Assembly (NCBI RefSeq): GCF_030297175.1
Contig: NZ_AP028070.1
Coordinates: forward strand, 1,612,001 to 1,676,000
Length of the DNA: 64,000 nucleotides
Direction: 5' to 3'
From: Marinobacter sp. LA51
GTDB taxonomy: Bacteria > Pseudomonadota > Gammaproteobacteria > Pseudomonadales > Oleiphilaceae
Below are positions 1 to 8,897 of the stretch, one piece after another. Position numbers and translations under genes: made by a program. The number at the start of each line of letters is the position of its first letter. Position 1 is the stretch's first letter. The notes beneath the pieces are model-generated. The model was not told the DNA's origin. It saw only the letters and a list, made by a program, of their open reading frames with translations, and made no database searches.

Positions 1-528
1 TCTTCTTTTGACAGCGCCGTCCTTGTGACAGCACTGCACCCCTTGATTTTCTCACAAACCGGCTCTGAATCTGGTGCGTTAGTGACCACTATATATGGTG
101 GTTGTTTCTTGAACAAAAACGCGCCTGGATGTGCCGGTATCTATCTCTGATCGTTGTTGTTGGCCCGGTGGGGGCCGTTTATCAGTCCGCCTGGCGGCGG
201 TCAGCTGTTTCGAATCTGGGCCCTATATATGGGCTTAATTTCAAAAAGTATAACAGGATATTGTGTTCTGTGAAGAAGATCGGAACTATTGAATAGCGTT
301 GAGGCGCAAAGAAAATCAATCGCTCTTCGGTTGCAACGGTGAAAATCACCGTAAAACCACGGCTTGCGGGCAATTATTCATAAACACTACATCTTGTGTT
401 TAAAAAATGGGCGGGTAAGCACTTATCATTTTAGGAAAGGTTGATCAGGAAAGCCCGATGTCGGGCTGGTGGCGATTCGAAGGCAATAAGCACCTCCAGC
501 TGTCGCCAGCCAGCCCGCAGCAGGTCGT
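1..528. other. Non-coding left-edge region
   Basis: I see no credible gene here; the short open frames lack ribosome-binding sites and recognisable protein features. The stretch holds two near-palindromes sharing the core CTATATATGG (87-100 and 220-234). Near its right side, inverted repeats lie downstream of the minus-strand ABC operon. Any gene regulated by the left part would lie outside the window. Confidence 0.5.
452..467 (-). terminator. Probable terminator of the ABC importer operon
   Basis: Arms AGCCCGA (452-458) and TCGGGCT (461-467) form a 7-bp stem. Read on the minus strand, the stem is followed by TTTCCT. It lies about 60 bases past the stop of the ATPase gene. The U-tract is short, so termination may be partial. 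Confidence 0.45.
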
Positions 529-1323
529 TTAGCCGAGCAGCAAACTGTCATCATCCACTGATAGCCCGCGCTGTTTTTCGAACAGCCCCAGCAGGTCCTT
601 TACTTCCAGTCCTTCTCGTTCCTTGCCGGCTATGTCGAACACAACCTGCCCCTGGTGCAGCATCACCGTGCGGCTGCCAACTTCCAGGGCCTGCTTCATG
701 CTGTGCGTGACCATGAGGGCCGTCAGCTGCTGTTCTTCAATGATCTGGGTGGTCAGTTCCAGCACGAATGCCGCCGTTTTGGGATCCAGCGCTGCCGTGT
801 GCTCATCGAGCAGCAGAATACTGGAAGGCGTAAGGCTGGCCATCAGCAGACTCACAGCCTGGCGCTGGCCACCGGAGAGCAGGCCCATCTTGTCGCCCAG
901 GCGGTTTTCGAGCCCGAGGTTGAGTGACGACAGGCTGTCCCGGAACTGCTCCAGATACTGTTTCTTGACCGCAGCAGTCAGGCCACGGCGTTGACCGCGT
1001 TTAATGGCCAGTGCCAGGTTTTCTTCAATGGACAGGGCCTCGCAGGTTCCCGCTAGAGGGTCCTGGAATACCCGGGCAACCTGGCCTGCGCGTTTGTGAG
1101 TGGACAGCTTGGTGACATCGGTGTTATCGACGATGATTTCGCCACTGTCCACCAGCACCTCTCCGGAAAGGGCGTTAAGAAAGGTGGACTTGCCGGCTCC
1201 GTTACTGCCAATGACAGTAACGAACTCACCCTGATTGACTGTCAGGCTCATGCCCCGCAGCGCGGGGTTCTCCAGTGGAGTTCCCTTGCCGAAGGTAAGT
1301 CGGAGATCGCTTGTACTGATCAT
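529..1323 (-). CDS. ABC importer ATP-binding protein
   Basis: This 264-residue ATPase would power uptake by the adjacent permease and binding protein. Visible motifs are Walker A GSNGAGKS (about 39-46), the Q-loop FQD (about 86-88), signature LSGGQ (about 149-153) and Walker B ILLLDE followed by HTAALD. The switch histidine is in VTHS. The ATG is preceded by a strong GGAGG 4 bases upstream. It is the last gene of a three-gene minus-strand operon, 9 bases after the permease. The operon type (PF04392-type binding protein, BPD_transp_2 permease, ATPase) resembles TrpXYZ-like importers. The ligand cannot be deduced from the sequence. Confidence 0.9.
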   Translation of the reverse strand: MISTSDLRLTFGKGTPLENPALRGMSLTVNQGEFVTVIGSNGAGKSTFLNALSGEVLVDSGEIIVDNTDVTKLSTHKRAGQVARVFQDPLAGTCEALSIEENLALAIKRGQRRGLTAAVKKQYLEQFRDSLSSLNLGLENRLGDKMGLLSGGQRQAVSLLMASLTPSSILLLDEHTAALDPKTAAFVLELTTQIIEEQQLTALMVTHSMKQALEVGSRTVMLHQGQVVFDIAGKEREGLEVKDLLGLFEKQRGLSVDDDSLLLG

Positions 1324-1332
1324 GTCGCCTCC

Positions 1333-2235
1333 TCAGGCCTTGTTGCGGGTCAGTTTGCCGATCACAGAGGTACGGACTCCGGGCAGCACGATGGCCAGGG
1401 TGACCAGTACGGCAGTGATCAGGTTCAGATCCTGGGCTTGAAGGCCAAGAAAATCGGCATTCAGAGCAAAGGCTATGGCCAGGCGGTAAATGATGGCGCC
1501 AACAACGCACGCGAGCAGGGCACGCACGACCGTTGACGGGGTAATCACTGCTTCACCTCCAATCAGGGAGGCCAGGCCAATGACGATAACGCCAACGCCC
1601 ATAGTGACATCGGCTGCGCCCTGACTCTGGGCAAACAGCGCACCGGCGAGGCCCACAAGGCCATTGGACAGGGCGACACCCAGTACAATCATGGCGCCGG
1701 TGGCGATACCCTGAGCGCGAGCCATTCGCGGATTTGCGCCGGTGGCACGCATGGCCAGGCCGGTTTCCGATTTCATGAAGCGCCACAACAGAATCAGGGA
1801 TACGGTCACCACAATCACGAACAGCAGTACAGGAACAAGGTGGTAAGCCAGGTCCAGGTTATACCAGGGGGTGAGTACTGTTTCTTCGGTCAGCAGGGCT
1901 ACGTTGGGCCGGCCCATGATGCGCAGGTTCACGGAATAGAGCGCGATCATGGTCAGGATCGAGGCCAGCAGGTTCAGGATTTTCAGCTTGACGTTGAGCA
2001 GGGCGGTGACTGCACCTGCCGCCATACCGGCCAAAATAGCCGCTCCGGTAGCAATCCATGGGTTCCAGCCTGCGATGATCAGAATGGCTGCAACAGCCGC
2101 ACCGAGTGGGAAGCTGCCATCCACGGTAAGGTCGGGGAAGTCGAGAACCCGGAATGAGATGTAGATGCCAAAGGCGACCAGGCCATAGATGAGACCGGTC
2201 TCAATGGCGCCGTATAGTGCGATTTCACTAAGCAT
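1333..2235 (-). CDS. ABC importer permease (BPD_transp_2 type)
   Basis: A 300-residue integral membrane protein with about eight or nine hydrophobic segments, of the branched-chain amino-acid/sugar permease superfamily. It is the only permease in the operon, so it probably works as a homodimer with the ATPase encoded just downstream. Typical motifs are the N-terminal GLIYGLVAFGIYISFRVLDF region and a central MRATGANPRMARAQGI loop, which is the likely ATPase contact. The ATG has only a weak ribosome-binding site. It lies 65 bases after the binding-protein gene. Ligand unknown. Confidence 0.88.
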   Translation of the reverse strand: MLSEIALYGAIETGLIYGLVAFGIYISFRVLDFPDLTVDGSFPLGAAVAAILIIAGWNPWIATGAAILAGMAAGAVTALLNVKLKILNLLASILTMIALYSVNLRIMGRPNVALLTEETVLTPWYNLDLAYHLVPVLLFVIVVTVSLILLWRFMKSETGLAMRATGANPRMARAQGIATGAMIVLGVALSNGLVGLAGALFAQSQGAADVTMGVGVIVIGLASLIGGEAVITPSTVVRALLACVVGAIIYRLAIAFALNADFLGLQAQDLNLITAVLVTLAIVLPGVRTSVIGKLTRNKA

Positions 2236-2300
2236 GGGTAATATTCACTGTGAAAGAAAACGGGCGGGCCCTTGTGGGGTCCGCCCGTTTTGGTCGAGCG

Positions 2301-3275
2301 TTACTTGTCGTTCTTGACGACTTCTTTGGCGTCCTGGATCAGGTCATCCGACAGGGTAATTCCCATCCGCTCGGCGGCGGCGGGATTCACAAACAGGTCC
2401 AGGGTGTCCATGGTTTCAACCGGCATATCGCCAGGTTTGTTGCCATTCAAAACCCGGGCAACCATAGCGCCGGTCTGGCGGCCGTGATTGTAATAGTTGA
2501 AGCCAAGAGCTGCTACCGCACCGCGGGAAACCGTGGCTGTGTCGGCGGCAAATACCGGGATGCTGGCACGTTCGCCGACAGAAATGACGGCTTCCACAGC
2601 GCTGATCACGGTGTTGTCAGTGGTCAGATAAATGGCATCGACTTCTCCAACCAGGGAGCGGGATGCACCGAGCACTTCTGAGGTTTTAGTGGCGGCAGCC
2701 TTGACCAGTTCCAGATCTCGCGCGGCGAGACGCTCTTCCAGCAGGTTTACCAGAGAAACCGCGTTGGCCTCACCCGGGTTATAGACTGTGCCGATACGCT
2801 TGGCGTCTGGCATGACGCGCAGGAGCATATCAAGGTGCTTGTCGATCGGCAGCATGTCGCTTACGCCGGAAATGTTGGTGCCGGACGCTTCGAGGGCGGG
2901 CACCAGCTTGGCGCCGACCGGATCGGTAACTGCAGAGAAAATAACGGGGACGTTGCGTGCTGCGGCAGCGACCGTCTGGGCCGACGGAGTCGCAATCGCA
3001 ACAATCACATCGGGGCTGTCACCCACAAATTTACGGGCAATCTGGGAGGCGATAGCCGAGTTGCCTTGAGCACTTTCGTGCATCACCTTCAGGTTTTCAC
3101 CTTCCTTGAAGCCCTGCGCCGCAAGTTCGTCTTTTACGCCCTGATAAACAGCATCCAGTGCCGGATGCTCGACTATCTGGGTGATGGCTACGGTACGAAC
3201 GTCCTGAGCCTGCACCAGGCCTGCTGCTGCCAGCAGTGTTGCACCAATCAGGGTGCGCAGAGTTCTCTTGGCCAT
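2301..3275 (-). CDS. ABC substrate-binding protein (PF04392 family)
   Basis: A 324-residue periplasmic binding protein. Residues 1-23 form a signal peptide ending in AQA-like residues (LVQAQ). The mature part shows the family pattern VAITQIVEHPALD near its start, then IVAIATPSAQT, PVIFSAVTDPVGA and GALGFNYY-like motifs typical of PF04392. It is the first gene of the minus-strand importer operon. Members of this family in Gram-positives bind tryptophan or tyrosine, but nothing in this sequence fixes the ligand. Confidence 0.88.
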   Translation of the reverse strand: MAKRTLRTLIGATLLAAAGLVQAQDVRTVAITQIVEHPALDAVYQGVKDELAAQGFKEGENLKVMHESAQGNSAIASQIARKFVGDSPDVIVAIATPSAQTVAAAARNVPVIFSAVTDPVGAKLVPALEASGTNISGVSDMLPIDKHLDMLLRVMPDAKRIGTVYNPGEANAVSLVNLLEERLAARDLELVKAAATKTSEVLGASRSLVGEVDAIYLTTDNTVISAVEAVISVGERASIPVFAADTATVSRGAVAALGFNYYNHGRQTGAMVARVLNGNKPGDMPVETMDTLDLFVNPAAAERMGITLSDDLIQDAKEVVKNDK

Positions 3276-3492
3276 ATGCCTGTGTCTCCGAGTCAGTGTC
3301 TGGTTATGGTAGGGTTTTGATGTTCAATGCTATTTAGGTGTTCATCACGATAAAGGTGCGCAAGTTTATCACAGGCGGACGGGATTCTGGGTAGGGATTG
3401 TGGGGCCGGCAGAAGCGGCGCAGGTCAGCGTACTGGAAAGTTGTGAACTGGAATAGTTTTGCGTGCGTCACACTTTGAAGGGCGATTGTGTG

Positions 3493-3520
3493 TTGAAATA
3501 CACTACGAAAGTCTAATAAT
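3493..3520 (+). promoter_or_regulatory. Possible sigma-70 promoter of the acyl-CoA ligase gene
   Basis: TTGAAA (3493-3498) and AATAAT (3515-3520) are separated by 16 bases, about 40 bases upstream of the chosen ATG. This is inferred from hexamer match only. Confidence 0.4.
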
Positions 3521-3559
3521 AGTCCCTAACAATTCGAACAACGAATGCAAGGAAGATCC

Positions 3560-5227
3560 ATGGACACAACAAGCAAGCTTCCCCTGGATATGGTCTATCA
3601 CTGGGAGAACACGAAGGCGAACTCCCTTTACATGACCCAGCCAATTGGTGATGGGAAAGTGGTGGAGTATACCTGGGGCAGAGCGGTAGATGAGGCTCGG
3701 CGTGTTGCGGCTTATCTGAAGTCGCTTAACCTCCCGGAAAAAAGCCGGATTGGACTGATCTCCAAGAACTGCGCCCAATGGGTAATGACTGACTGGGCCA
3801 TCTGGATGGCTGGTCACATTTCTGTGCCTCTATACCCAACCCTGAATGCCGACACCGTCAATTACATCCTGAATCATGCCGAGTGCGATGTGCTGTTCGT
3901 CGGCAAGCTCGACGACTGGGATATGATGAAGCCTGGGGTGCCGGAGTCAGTGCGCTGCATCTCCTTCCCGCTGAGCCCACCCAATGATTTCGAATCCTGG
4001 GATGACATAGTTGCGAAGTACCCACCGCTGGAAGAGAACATACATCGCGATCCGGACGAGTTGGCGACCATTGTTTACACCTCCGGCAGCACAGGACGTC
4101 CCAAAGGCGTCATGCTGAGCTTCCGTAACATGGCCTTCTCTGCTGAAGGTGGAACGCAAGTGCTGGGTGTGGGTTCGGAAGAGCGGATGCTTTCCTATCT
4201 GCCCCTGGCCCACGTATTTGAACGAACTTTCGTTGAGCTTGGTTCACTATATACCGGTTTCCAGCTGTATTTCGCAGAGTCCCTGGATACCTTTGTTCAG
4301 GACCTACAGCGCGCTCAGCCCACGCTGTTCCTCTCCGTTCCCCGCCTGTGGGTGAAATTCCAGCACGGTGTTCTGCAAAAACTGCCGAAGCAGAAGCTGG
4401 AGCGGTTGATGAAGATTCCGGTGGTCAACAAGTTGATCAAGAAGAAGGTCCTCAAGGGTCTGGGCCTGAGCAAAGTCAAGCTGGCGGGCAGTGGCTCAGC
4501 GCCGTTATCCAGCGATGTGCTCGATTGGTATCGCAACCTCGGCCTTGAGTTGCTCGAAGGCTACGGTATGTCCGAGAACTTCGCGTACTCTCACATGAAT
4601 AAACCGGGCCGCTCACGCACCGGTTATGTGGGTGAGGCGCTGCCGGGTGTGGACGTCAAGATCAGCGAGCAGGGTGAAGTGCTGGTTAAGAGCCCGGCTA
4701 CCATGATGGGCTATTACAAAGACGAAGAGAAAACCCGCGAAACCTTCACCGACGATGGCTTCCTTAAAACCGGAGACAAAGGCGAGATTGACGAGATGGG
4801 CCGTCTGAAGCTGACCGGTCGCATCAAGGAAATCTTCAAGACCAGCAAGGGCAAGTACATCGCGCCTGCACCCATTGAGAATCGTCTGATGTCCCACGAC
4901 GCCATCGAGATGGTGTGCGTGTCTGGTGCTAATCAGACCCAGCCTCATGCACTGGTAATGCTTGGTGATGAGGTTCGTCCGAAAACCGCGGATGAAAATT
5001 TCCGTAAGGAGTTGGAGGCCAGCTTCAAGACCCTGATTCAGGAGGTCAACAAAACAGTTGATCCCCATGAGCAGCTTGCCTTCATCACCGTGGTGAGCGA
5101 TGAGTGGTCGATTGAAAACAGCTTCCTGACCCCGACCCTGAAGCTCAAGCGGAATGTGGTCGAAGACGCCTATCAGGAAAAGGTCGATAACTGGTACGCA
5201 CAGCGCCAGCCGGTGATCTGGCAGTGA
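3560..5227 (+). CDS. AMP-binding long-chain acyl-CoA synthetase-like protein
   Basis: A 555-residue adenylate-forming enzyme, expected to activate a fatty acid with ATP and join it to CoA. The P-loop motif YTSGSTGRPKG lies near residue 170. Later come GYGMSE, the adenylate-binding TGDKGEID motif, and a C-terminal GRIKEIFKTSKGKYIAP hinge typical of the bacterial long-chain fatty acyl-CoA synthetase group. I chose the ATG at 3560 over the in-frame ATG at 3545 because AAGGAAG sits 4-10 bases before it. The gene stands alone with its own promoter and terminator. Chain-length preference cannot be read from the sequence. FadB, encoded at the right end of the window, would act on the products. Confidence 0.9.
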   Translation: MDTTSKLPLDMVYHWENTKANSLYMTQPIGDGKVVEYTWGRAVDEARRVAAYLKSLNLPEKSRIGLISKNCAQWVMTDWAIWMAGHISVPLYPTLNADTVNYILNHAECDVLFVGKLDDWDMMKPGVPESVRCISFPLSPPNDFESWDDIVAKYPPLEENIHRDPDELATIVYTSGSTGRPKGVMLSFRNMAFSAEGGTQVLGVGSEERMLSYLPLAHVFERTFVELGSLYTGFQLYFAESLDTFVQDLQRAQPTLFLSVPRLWVKFQHGVLQKLPKQKLERLMKIPVVNKLIKKKVLKGLGLSKVKLAGSGSAPLSSDVLDWYRNLGLELLEGYGMSENFAYSHMNKPGRSRTGYVGEALPGVDVKISEQGEVLVKSPATMMGYYKDEEKTRETFTDDGFLKTGDKGEIDEMGRLKLTGRIKEIFKTSKGKYIAPAPIENRLMSHDAIEMVCVSGANQTQPHALVMLGDEVRPKTADENFRKELEASFKTLIQEVNKTVDPHEQLAFITVVSDEWSIENSFLTPTLKLKRNVVEDAYQEKVDNWYAQRQPVIWQ

Positions 5228-5253
5228 TGCCACGATGACACCTGGAGTGCCTC

Positions 5254-5280
5254 AAAAAGCCCGGCAATGCCGGGCTTTTT
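5254..5280 (+). terminator. Rho-independent terminator after the acyl-CoA ligase gene
   Basis: AAAAAGCCCGGCA and TGCCGGGCTTTTT form a near-perfect stem with a tiny loop, with A and T tracts on both sides. It is strong and could work on either strand. Confidence 0.9.
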
Positions 5281-5357
5281 GCTGTCTGGAACCGACGTAA
5301 GTCGCATAGGGAAAAGTGGGCTGCGGGCATAAACTGGATTAAGATCAGGAGGATGAT

Positions 5358-5843
5358 ATGAGTCGGCTGAGTCTTTTCCAGAAACGCATCAATAACGAAA
5401 TCCCGTTGTCGGAGGCGTTGGGCATTCGGTTGATTTCCTGGGATGGTCACGCTCTGTTACTTGCGGCACCCCTGGAGCCAAATCGTAACCACCAGGGTAC
5501 CGGATTCGGTGGTAGCGTCTATTCTGCTGCGGTTACCGCCGCCTGGGGCTTGACCGAGTTGGCGTTGGGGGATCTGGGTCTTACCGGAGCGGTTGTTGTG
5601 CAAAGCGGCAATATTGATTATCTGGATCCCGTTGATCAGGATTTCTATGTGATTTGCCGGCTGCCCGCGGGGGAGATTCCGCCACGGTTCCGGAAAAGTT
5701 TGGCCCGTCACGGCAAGGGGCGTCTGGATCTCACTGCGGAAGTCTTCTGCGGCGAGCCAACCACCCAGCCCGAGCGCGAGCCGGTAGCCGTTTTTCAGGG
5801 TCGCTTCGTGGTCAAGGACGTGCGTTCCCGGGTCAGTTCCTGA
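5358..5843 (+). CDS. YiiD C-terminal-like hotdog thioesterase
   Basis: A 161-residue protein resembling the putative thioesterase domain found at the C-terminus of YiiD (hotdog fold). Visible family features are PLEPNRNHQGTGFGGSVYSA near residues 38-58 and GNIDYLDPV near 85. An AGGAGG ribosome-binding site lies 6 bases before the ATG. The gene ends 18 bases from the convergent fbpB gene. The substrate is not identifiable. Proximity to an acyl-CoA ligase fits an acyl-thioester substrate, but a terminator separates the two genes. Confidence 0.75.
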   Translation: MSRLSLFQKRINNEIPLSEALGIRLISWDGHALLLAAPLEPNRNHQGTGFGGSVYSAAVTAAWGLTELALGDLGLTGAVVVQSGNIDYLDPVDQDFYVICRLPAGEIPPRFRKSLARHGKGRLDLTAEVFCGEPTTQPEREPVAVFQGRFVVKDVRSRVSS

Positions 5844-5861
5844 GCCGCTGGCCCTGCAGGC

Positions 5862-7550
5862 TTAACCCATTGTTCTGGTCTTGGAGATGGAACGGCTCAT
5901 CAGAATGATGGGAATAATACCCGCCAACACGATAATCAGGGCCGGCAGCGCGCTGTGGTAAAGCCGCTCGTCGGAGGCGAACTGGTACACGTACGTCGCC
6001 AGTGTTTCGAAATTGAAGGGCCGCAGAATCAGTGTGGCTGGTAACTCCTTCATGCAATCGACGAACACCACCAACGCTGCTGTCATCAGTGTGCCGCGAA
6101 GCATCGGCAGGTGCACGCGCACTAGCGTTTTGCCCGGCGTGTGGCCGAGCGAGCGTGATGCCATGTCCATGCTGGGAGTAATTTTCTGCAAAGCACTCTC
6201 GACACTGCCAGCCGAAACCGCCAGAAAACGCACGGTGTAGGCGAATACCAGGGCAAAGGTCGAGCCACTCAGTAGTAGACCGGTACTGAAGCCGAATAGG
6301 TCCCTGGTCAGGCTGTCCAGCCAATTGTCGAAGCCTGCCAGAGGTACGATAACGCCCACCGCGAGTACGGCGCCCGGCATCGCATAACCAAGACTCGACA
6401 GGCGCATGAGCACCTGCATGCCTTTGGTGTCATGCAATCGGCGGCTGTACGCCAGGGTGATGCCGATCAGCAGTGTCGTGAGTGCGGCTGTGCCAGAAAG
6501 GAGCAGGCTGTTCAGGGTGTTCTGGATGAAATCCGTATTCCAGCTCTCGCCAAAGTATTCCCAGGCGTACAGACCAAGGGTGAAGCCGGGAATGAGGAAG
6601 CCGAACAGCACCGGAATGGCACAAACCGCCAGGCATGCATATTGTCTTGGGGCCGACATGGTAAAGCGCCGGATGGGATCGCGGTTGTCGCGTGCGGCGA
6701 ACTGTTGCTGTCGGCGCCGTGAATAACGCTCCAGCGTTACCAGGATAACCACGAAAATCAGCATGGTGGTCGCAATCTGGGCGGCGCCGCCCAGATTGCC
6801 CAGGTTCATCCAGGTGTCGAAGAGGCCGGCAGTCAGGGTTTGGACCGCAAAGAAGTCCACGGTCCCGAAGTCGTTCAGGGTTTCCATCAGTACCAGAGAC
6901 AGACCCACCGCCACGGCCGGTCGGGCGATCGGCAGAACCACCCGGAAAAAGGTGCTCAGGGCGGAGTGCCCGAGGCTGCGGCTGACCGCAAACAGCGAAG
7001 GCGACTGCTCCAGGAACGCGGCCCGTGCCAGCAGGTACACGTAGGGATAGAGCACCAGTCCGATCATCAGGATGGCGCCTTCGAGGCTGCGAATTTCCGG
7101 GAACCAGTAGTCACTGGCGTTCTCCCAGCCGAACCAGTCCCGCAGATTCCTTTGGACCGGTCCGGCATAGTCCAGCAAGCTGGTGTAGACATAGGCGATG
7201 ACGTAGGCGGGTACGGCGAAGGGCAGCAGCATCGCCCATTCGAAAAAGCGTCGGCCGGGGAATTCGCACATGGTGACGGCCCAGGCAGACGATAACCCGA
7301 TGACCAGAGTCAATGCGCCCACGCCAAGCATCAACTGCAGTGTGGTTGAGAGGTAGCGGGGTAGGGTGGTATCCAGCAGGTGAGGCCAGATATTCTCTTC
7401 CGGGAAAAAGGCGAGGAAGATTACTGAGAGTACCGGCAGCGCTACGATCGTGGTCGTCAGGAAGGCGGCAATGAGCCAGTGCCGAGAGGTGCGTTTCGCC
7501 AGCAGGGGTTCGGTTAACCCTGGGTCAACTCTGCTAACGGCCTCGGTCAT
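5862..7550 (-). CDS. fbpB: Ferric iron ABC transporter permease FbpB
   Basis: A 562-residue fused permease with two homologous halves of about six transmembrane segments each. It should carry Fe3+ from FbpA across the inner membrane. Each half has an EAA-type loop: ARSLGHSALSTFFRVVLP near residue 195 and ASRSLGHTPGKTLVRVHLP near residue 465. It follows fbpA on the minus strand after a 148-base gap containing a long hairpin and a Fur-like site. No ATPase gene (fbpC) adjoins the pair, so the energising subunit must be encoded elsewhere. Confidence 0.9.
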   Translation of the reverse strand: MTEAVSRVDPGLTEPLLAKRTSRHWLIAAFLTTTIVALPVLSVIFLAFFPEENIWPHLLDTTLPRYLSTTLQLMLGVGALTLVIGLSSAWAVTMCEFPGRRFFEWAMLLPFAVPAYVIAYVYTSLLDYAGPVQRNLRDWFGWENASDYWFPEIRSLEGAILMIGLVLYPYVYLLARAAFLEQSPSLFAVSRSLGHSALSTFFRVVLPIARPAVAVGLSLVLMETLNDFGTVDFFAVQTLTAGLFDTWMNLGNLGGAAQIATTMLIFVVILVTLERYSRRRQQQFAARDNRDPIRRFTMSAPRQYACLAVCAIPVLFGFLIPGFTLGLYAWEYFGESWNTDFIQNTLNSLLLSGTAALTTLLIGITLAYSRRLHDTKGMQVLMRLSSLGYAMPGAVLAVGVIVPLAGFDNWLDSLTRDLFGFSTGLLLSGSTFALVFAYTVRFLAVSAGSVESALQKITPSMDMASRSLGHTPGKTLVRVHLPMLRGTLMTAALVVFVDCMKELPATLILRPFNFETLATYVYQFASDERLYHSALPALIIVLAGIIPIILMSRSISKTRTMG

Positions 7551-7569
7551 AGCGGTCCTGCGATTAGTA

Positions 7570-7588
7570 CGAAATGAGAATGGCTGCC
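7570..7588 (-). promoter_or_regulatory. Fur-like site upstream of fbpB
   Basis: The sequence GAAATGAGAATGGCT (7571-7585 on the plus strand) matches the AAATGAGAAT half of Pseudomonas-type Fur boxes. It sits about 20-40 bases upstream of the fbpB start. The same 12-mer AAATGAGAATGG occurs upstream of fbpA. The right half of the box is degenerate. Confidence 0.5.
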
Positions 7589-7660
7589 GATTGTAGACAG
7601 CTGAGGTGCTGCCTGCAATGGACAGACGTTGCTCACCACGATTAACAGGGGGCTATGAGA

Positions 7661-7688
7661 GCCGGCGTCGAACTTGGGCGACGCCGGC
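7661..7688 (-). other. Intercistronic hairpin between fbpA and fbpB
   Basis: GCCGGCGTCG and CGACGCCGGC form a perfect 10-bp stem with an 8-base loop just past the fbpA stop. On the minus strand no U-tract follows. It is therefore more likely an mRNA-stabilising or attenuating hairpin, giving more FbpA than FbpB, than a full terminator. Confidence 0.6.
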
Positions 7689-7698
7689 CCGGTTCCGG

Positions 7699-8715
7699 TT
7701 ACTCGCCGTCGTAATCGACGCGGTCAACCAGCTTTACGACCGCGTTGCGGTTATTTGCAATTTCCTGCAGGGACAGCTGATCCGGGTTGATCTCGCCCCA
7801 CTCAGCGACCAGGCCAGACGGTTGAACGTCAGGATTTGCCGGGTACTCGGTGTTGGCTTCCGCATAGATGCGCTGAGCTTCAGCCGACGACAGGAATTCC
7901 ATCAGTTTGATGGCATTGTCACGATTTGGCGCGCTCTTGGTTAGCGCAATACCGCTGATGTTCACGTGGGTGCCACGACCCTCGGCATTTGGGAACACCA
8001 GTCGAACTTGCTCGGCAATGGCGCGCTGGTTCTCGTCCTGCAGCATGTTGCCGTAGTAATAGCTGTTGCCGATGGAAATGTCGCACACGCCCTCAGCAAT
8101 CGCTTTGATCTGGTCACGGTCGCCGCCCTGGGGCTTGCGGGCGAGATTATCCTTCAGGCCTTCCAGCCAGGCTTTGGTGTCTGCTTCACCGTGATGAGCC
8201 AGCATCGAGGAGAACAGCGCGATATTGTATGGATGCTTGCCACTCCGTGTGCAGATGCGGTCATTCCACTTGTCATCGGCCAATTGCTCATAGGTGGTGA
8301 TTTCGCCTTCTTCAACACGCTCCCTGGAGGTGAAGATCAGACGACCCCTGGTGGTCAGTGCGAACCACTTACCTTCGGGATGACGAAGGTTTTCAGGAAT
8401 GTTCTCGTTAAGAACGTCATTTTCGACGCCCTGAACAAGATCGCGCTCAACCAGCTCGTTAATGCGGGAGATATCTACCGTCATCACCACGTCAGCAGGA
8501 CTGTTGCGCCCTTCACGCTCCAGCCGCTCGGCCAGGCCTTTTTTCGCAAAGACGACATTCGCATCGATACCCGTTTCCTGCTCAAAGGCGTTCAGGAGTG
8601 GTTCCAGAAGATAGGCCTGGCGATAGGAGTAGATATTGACGTCGCCCTCGGCGGAAGCGGCGAGGGGCAGCGCAGTCAAAGTCATGGCTGCAGCAGCTGC
8701 GAGCTTCATGTGCAT
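7699..8715 (-). CDS. fbpA: Ferric iron ABC transporter substrate-binding protein FbpA
   Basis: A 338-residue periplasmic iron-binding protein of the Fbp/Fut/Sfu family. I chose the ATG at 8715 (MHMKLAAAA) because AAGGA lies 7 bases upstream and a clean signal peptide follows, ending ASA-EGD. A longer frame to 8814 would place extra residues before the signal. The mature protein starts with VNIYSYRQ, typical of the family. SYYYGNML carries the adjacent tyrosines that coordinate Fe3+. A Fur-like site precedes it. fbpB follows on the same strand. Confidence 0.92.
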   Translation of the reverse strand: MHMKLAAAAAMTLTALPLAASAEGDVNIYSYRQAYLLEPLLNAFEQETGIDANVVFAKKGLAERLEREGRNSPADVVMTVDISRINELVERDLVQGVENDVLNENIPENLRHPEGKWFALTTRGRLIFTSRERVEEGEITTYEQLADDKWNDRICTRSGKHPYNIALFSSMLAHHGEADTKAWLEGLKDNLARKPQGGDRDQIKAIAEGVCDISIGNSYYYGNMLQDENQRAIAEQVRLVFPNAEGRGTHVNISGIALTKSAPNRDNAIKLMEFLSSAEAQRIYAEANTEYPANPDVQPSGLVAEWGEINPDQLSLQEIANNRNAVVKLVDRVDYDGE

Positions 8716-8781
8716 GGTCGTATCCTTGTGGCAAGATAATGTGGCTGTGTTAAGCGTAAGTGCACTTGGAATTAAAACGTC

Positions 8782-8800
8782 AACCATTCTCATTTGTATT
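8782..8800 (-). promoter_or_regulatory. Fur-like site upstream of fbpA
   Basis: On the minus strand this reads AATACAAATGAGAATGGTT, about 70 bases before the fbpA start. It shares AAATGAGAATGG with the site before fbpB and matches 10 of 13 central positions of the classic Fur box. Iron-dependent repression is inferred. Confidence 0.5.
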
Positions 8801-8897
8801 GGTTCAGTAGTCAATATTATCGGTGGTCTATTTAACTGAAAATGGTGTTATGCTTCGGAAGACTATAAAAACTATGTAAAAAGTAGTGGGCAAGCCG

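Noticed and set aside
102..373. Short open frames on both strands in the left non-coding region
   Set aside because: No Shine-Dalgarno, odd composition and no recognisable motif.
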